Shown: in pieces, positions 5,779 to 6,818 of the stretch
How positions within the stretch are numbered: the stretch's first letter is position 1
Layout: every line of letters begins with the position of its first letter
The notes under the pieces: model-generated
What the model was told of the DNA's origin: nothing
The model's input: only the letters and a program-made list of their open reading frames with translations
The model's database searches: none
NCBI GenBank assembly: GCA_012719815.1
Contig: JAAXZP010000262.1
Span: 1 to 6,818 of the forward strand
DNA length: 6,818 bases
Reading direction: 5' to 3'
Source of the DNA: Christensenellaceae bacterium
GTDB lineage: Bacteria; Bacillota; Clostridia; Christensenellales; SZUA-584
Made by a program: the position numbers and the translations under genes

Positions 5779-6585
5779 TCATTTCAGGTCGAAAAACCAC
5801 TGGAACCCCAGTTCTTCAAACGCGGCTTTCTCTTCGGCGAGGTATTTTTGCGTCAGCTTATCGAAACCGCCCTCGCTCCGGAATTTGGCGATGAACGCGT
5901 TGAGCTTGTCCAATAGCTCGGTATTGCCCTTCCGGACGGCCACGCCCCATTGCTCTACGTCCTGGAACGGGATGAACACGGCCACCGTGGCGTCTTCGTG
6001 GGTCTTCCAGTTGCGGTATATCGTGAGCTGGTCGTAGATGAAGGCGTCCGCCTTGCCCTGCACCACCTCGGTGACGCAGGCGCTCTCGTCCGCCAGCTCG
6101 ATGCGCCCGGCGTTCTGCAGGTGCTCCCGGGCGTAAATATCGCCTGTGGTGCCCGTCTTCACCGCGACTTTCTTGCCGGGCTGGTTGAGATCGTCAATGG
6201 ATGATATGCCGGAGTTCTTGTTCGCCAGTATTGCGAGCAGCGCGTTGGCGTACGGGTCGGAGAAATCCACCATCTCTTTGCGCTTTTCCGTGATGGTCAT
6301 CGAGGATACGATCATGTCCGCCTTGCCCGTCTGCAGGGAAGGTATCAGGCCGTCCCATGCGATGTTTTCGATTATAACCTTGCGGCCGATGTATTCGCCG
6401 AAAGCCTTGGCAAAATCCACGCTGACGCCGGACGGATTCCCCGCGCTGTCCTTGGTTTCAAACGGGGGATACGCCAGCTCCATCGCAACGACAAGGGGTT
6501 TTTCGCTGTCCGTAACGGCGGGGGCGCATCCCGCTGCTGCGCTGAGCAGCAGGCAAACGCTCAAAACGATCGCTATTTTCTTCAT
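5779..6585 (-). CDS. polar amino acid ABC transporter substrate-binding lipoprotein
   Basis: The start is set at ATG 6585, which has AGGGAG at 6594-6599 and an 8-nt spacer and opens directly into a lipoprotein signal peptide. The same frame is open up to 6639, but those 18 extra residues are charged and precede the signal. The 268-residue protein has a lipobox SAAAGC with the lipidated Cys at 20, so it is tethered to the outer face of the membrane. The SBP_bac_3 fold shows as AYPPFE at 38-43, SSMTITEKR with Arg102 (the residue that normally binds the ligand carboxylate), DFSDPY at 107-112, VKTGTTGDIYA at 142-152 and Asp185 in AFIYDQ (the usual contact to the ligand amino group). A C-terminal tail (FEELGFQWFFDLK) extends slightly past the usual end. 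First gene of the operon with its own promoter; the substrate is an unspecified polar amino acid. Confidence 0.93.
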   Translation of the reverse strand: MKKIAIVLSVCLLLSAAAGCAPAVTDSEKPLVVAMELAYPPFETKDSAGNPSGVSVDFAKAFGEYIGRKVIIENIAWDGLIPSLQTGKADMIVSSMTITEKRKEMVDFSDPYANALLAILANKNSGISSIDDLNQPGKKVAVKTGTTGDIYAREHLQNAGRIELADESACVTEVVQGKADAFIYDQLTIYRNWKTHEDATVAVFIPFQDVEQWGVAVRKGNTELLDKLNAFIAKFRSEGGFDKLTQKYLAEEKAAFEELGFQWFFDLK

Positions 6586-6604
6586 GCGCAATTCTCCCTG
6601 GATA

Positions 6605-6621
6605 TGCCGCCGGATGCGGCA
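6605..6621 (-). other. hairpin in the leader of the transporter mRNA
   Basis: TGCCGC at 6605-6610 pairs with GCGGCA at 6616-6621 around a 5-nt loop, about 20 nt before the start codon and just upstream of the Shine-Dalgarno sequence. It is too simple to call a riboswitch. It might modulate ribosome access or be incidental. Confidence 0.35.
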
Positions 6622-6653
6622 ACGCTCTGCTGGGAACAAGGCCCGGCTATTAC

Positions 6654-6682
6654 AGTATACGGCAAAAAAGTGGCAAAAGCAA
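6654..6682 (-). promoter_or_regulatory. sigma-A type promoter for the amino acid transporter operon
   Basis: On the - strand, TTGCTT (6682-6677) and TATACT (6659-6654) are separated by exactly 17 bp. The -10 box matches consensus at five of six positions and the -35 box at three of six (TTG). Transcription would start near 6647, giving a leader of about 60 nt before ATG 6585. No operator palindrome is obvious around it. Confidence 0.6.
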
Positions 6683-6707
6683 TATTCGACCCCTGTTAAC
6701 TGTTTTC

Positions 6708-6727
6708 GAGGCTATATGAGGCTATAT
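6708..6727. repeat. perfect 10-bp tandem duplication at the end of the polymerase gene
   Basis: GAGGCTATAT occurs at 6708-6717 and again at 6718-6727. The second copy contains the stop codon of the leftward gene (6722-6724) and the first lies just beyond it. It could be a small slippage duplication or a binding site pair about 25 bp upstream of the transporter promoter -35 box. Confidence 0.6.
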
Positions 6728-6818
6728 ATCGATGCCGAGGTCGTTTCCCATCACGCTGCCGGGCAGAATGCTGCTTTTGCCGAACCTTGCGCGGATGGCG
6801 TCCAGCGCTTTTTCCAGC
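6722..6818 (-). CDS. C-terminal end of a probable Y-family DNA polymerase (DinB/UmuC type), partial
   Basis: The - strand from the window edge reads 31 codons and a TAG stop at 6722-6724: LEKALDAIRARFGKSSILPG, then SVMGNDLGIDI. The stretch A[IL]D.IR.RFGK.SI followed by a short variable tail is how DinB, UmuC and UvrX-like translesion polymerases commonly end, after the little-finger domain. The catalytic domain would lie right of this window and cannot be checked. It is on the same strand as the transporter and ends about 40 bp before its promoter, with no clear terminator between them, so some read-through is possible. Which Y-family branch it belongs to is not decidable from 31 residues. 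Confidence 0.6.
   Translation of the reverse strand, partial: LEKALDAIRARFGKSSILPGSVMGNDLGIDI

Noticed and set aside
6586..6639. Eighteen-codon N-terminal extension of the substrate-binding protein
   Set aside because: The extension is charged, overlaps the Shine-Dalgarno site of the ATG at 6585, and would place residues before a normal lipoprotein signal peptide.

Overview
The window looks like a moderately GC-rich Gram-positive chromosome segment, most likely from the class Clostridia. The reasons are strong AGGAG-type ribosome binding sites, use of a TTG start, secreted Big_2 and beta-helix proteins, a lipoprotein-type amino acid transporter without outer-membrane features, and a Y-family polymerase tail. 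The taxonomic guess is inference only. No RNA genes, insertion sequences, CRISPR arrays or phage genes are visible.

Left part (1-4120, + strand): four closely packed genes encode exported or membrane-anchored proteins and look like one transcription unit whose promoter lies left of the window. In order they are: a signal-anchored membrane protein with a C-terminal beta-rich domain; a secreted parallel beta-helix protein whose signal peptide is separated from the body by a one-base frameshift; a secreted Big_2-domain protein; and a type I membrane protein with a proline/glycine-rich stalk, a C-terminal membrane helix and an Arg-rich tail. The second and third proteins end in clearly homologous domains of about 115 residues. 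The fourth seems to carry a divergent version, and the first may have a similar fold. The layout recalls Gram-positive surface-complex loci such as WxL/DUF916 clusters, but no WxL, SLH or canonical LPXTG signal is present. It is therefore a candidate undescribed cell-surface module. A strong hairpin lies between genes two and three.

Middle (4121-4255): a short convergent intergenic region with a perfect 8-bp GC-rich stem followed by a T-tract. It is a terminator for the + operon and probably also serves the opposing operon.

Right part (4256-6639, - strand): a complete polar amino acid ABC importer in the usual order, lipoprotein binding protein, then permease, then ATPase. It has a 4-bp gap and an 11-bp overlap, a recognisable promoter (TTGCTT-N17-TATACT) and a leader of about 60 nt. 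The substrate cannot be fixed from sequence; it is a polar or charged amino acid by family.

Right edge (6722-6818, - strand): the last 31 codons of a gene resembling the C-terminus of DinB/UmuC-type Y-family DNA polymerases, entering from outside the window.
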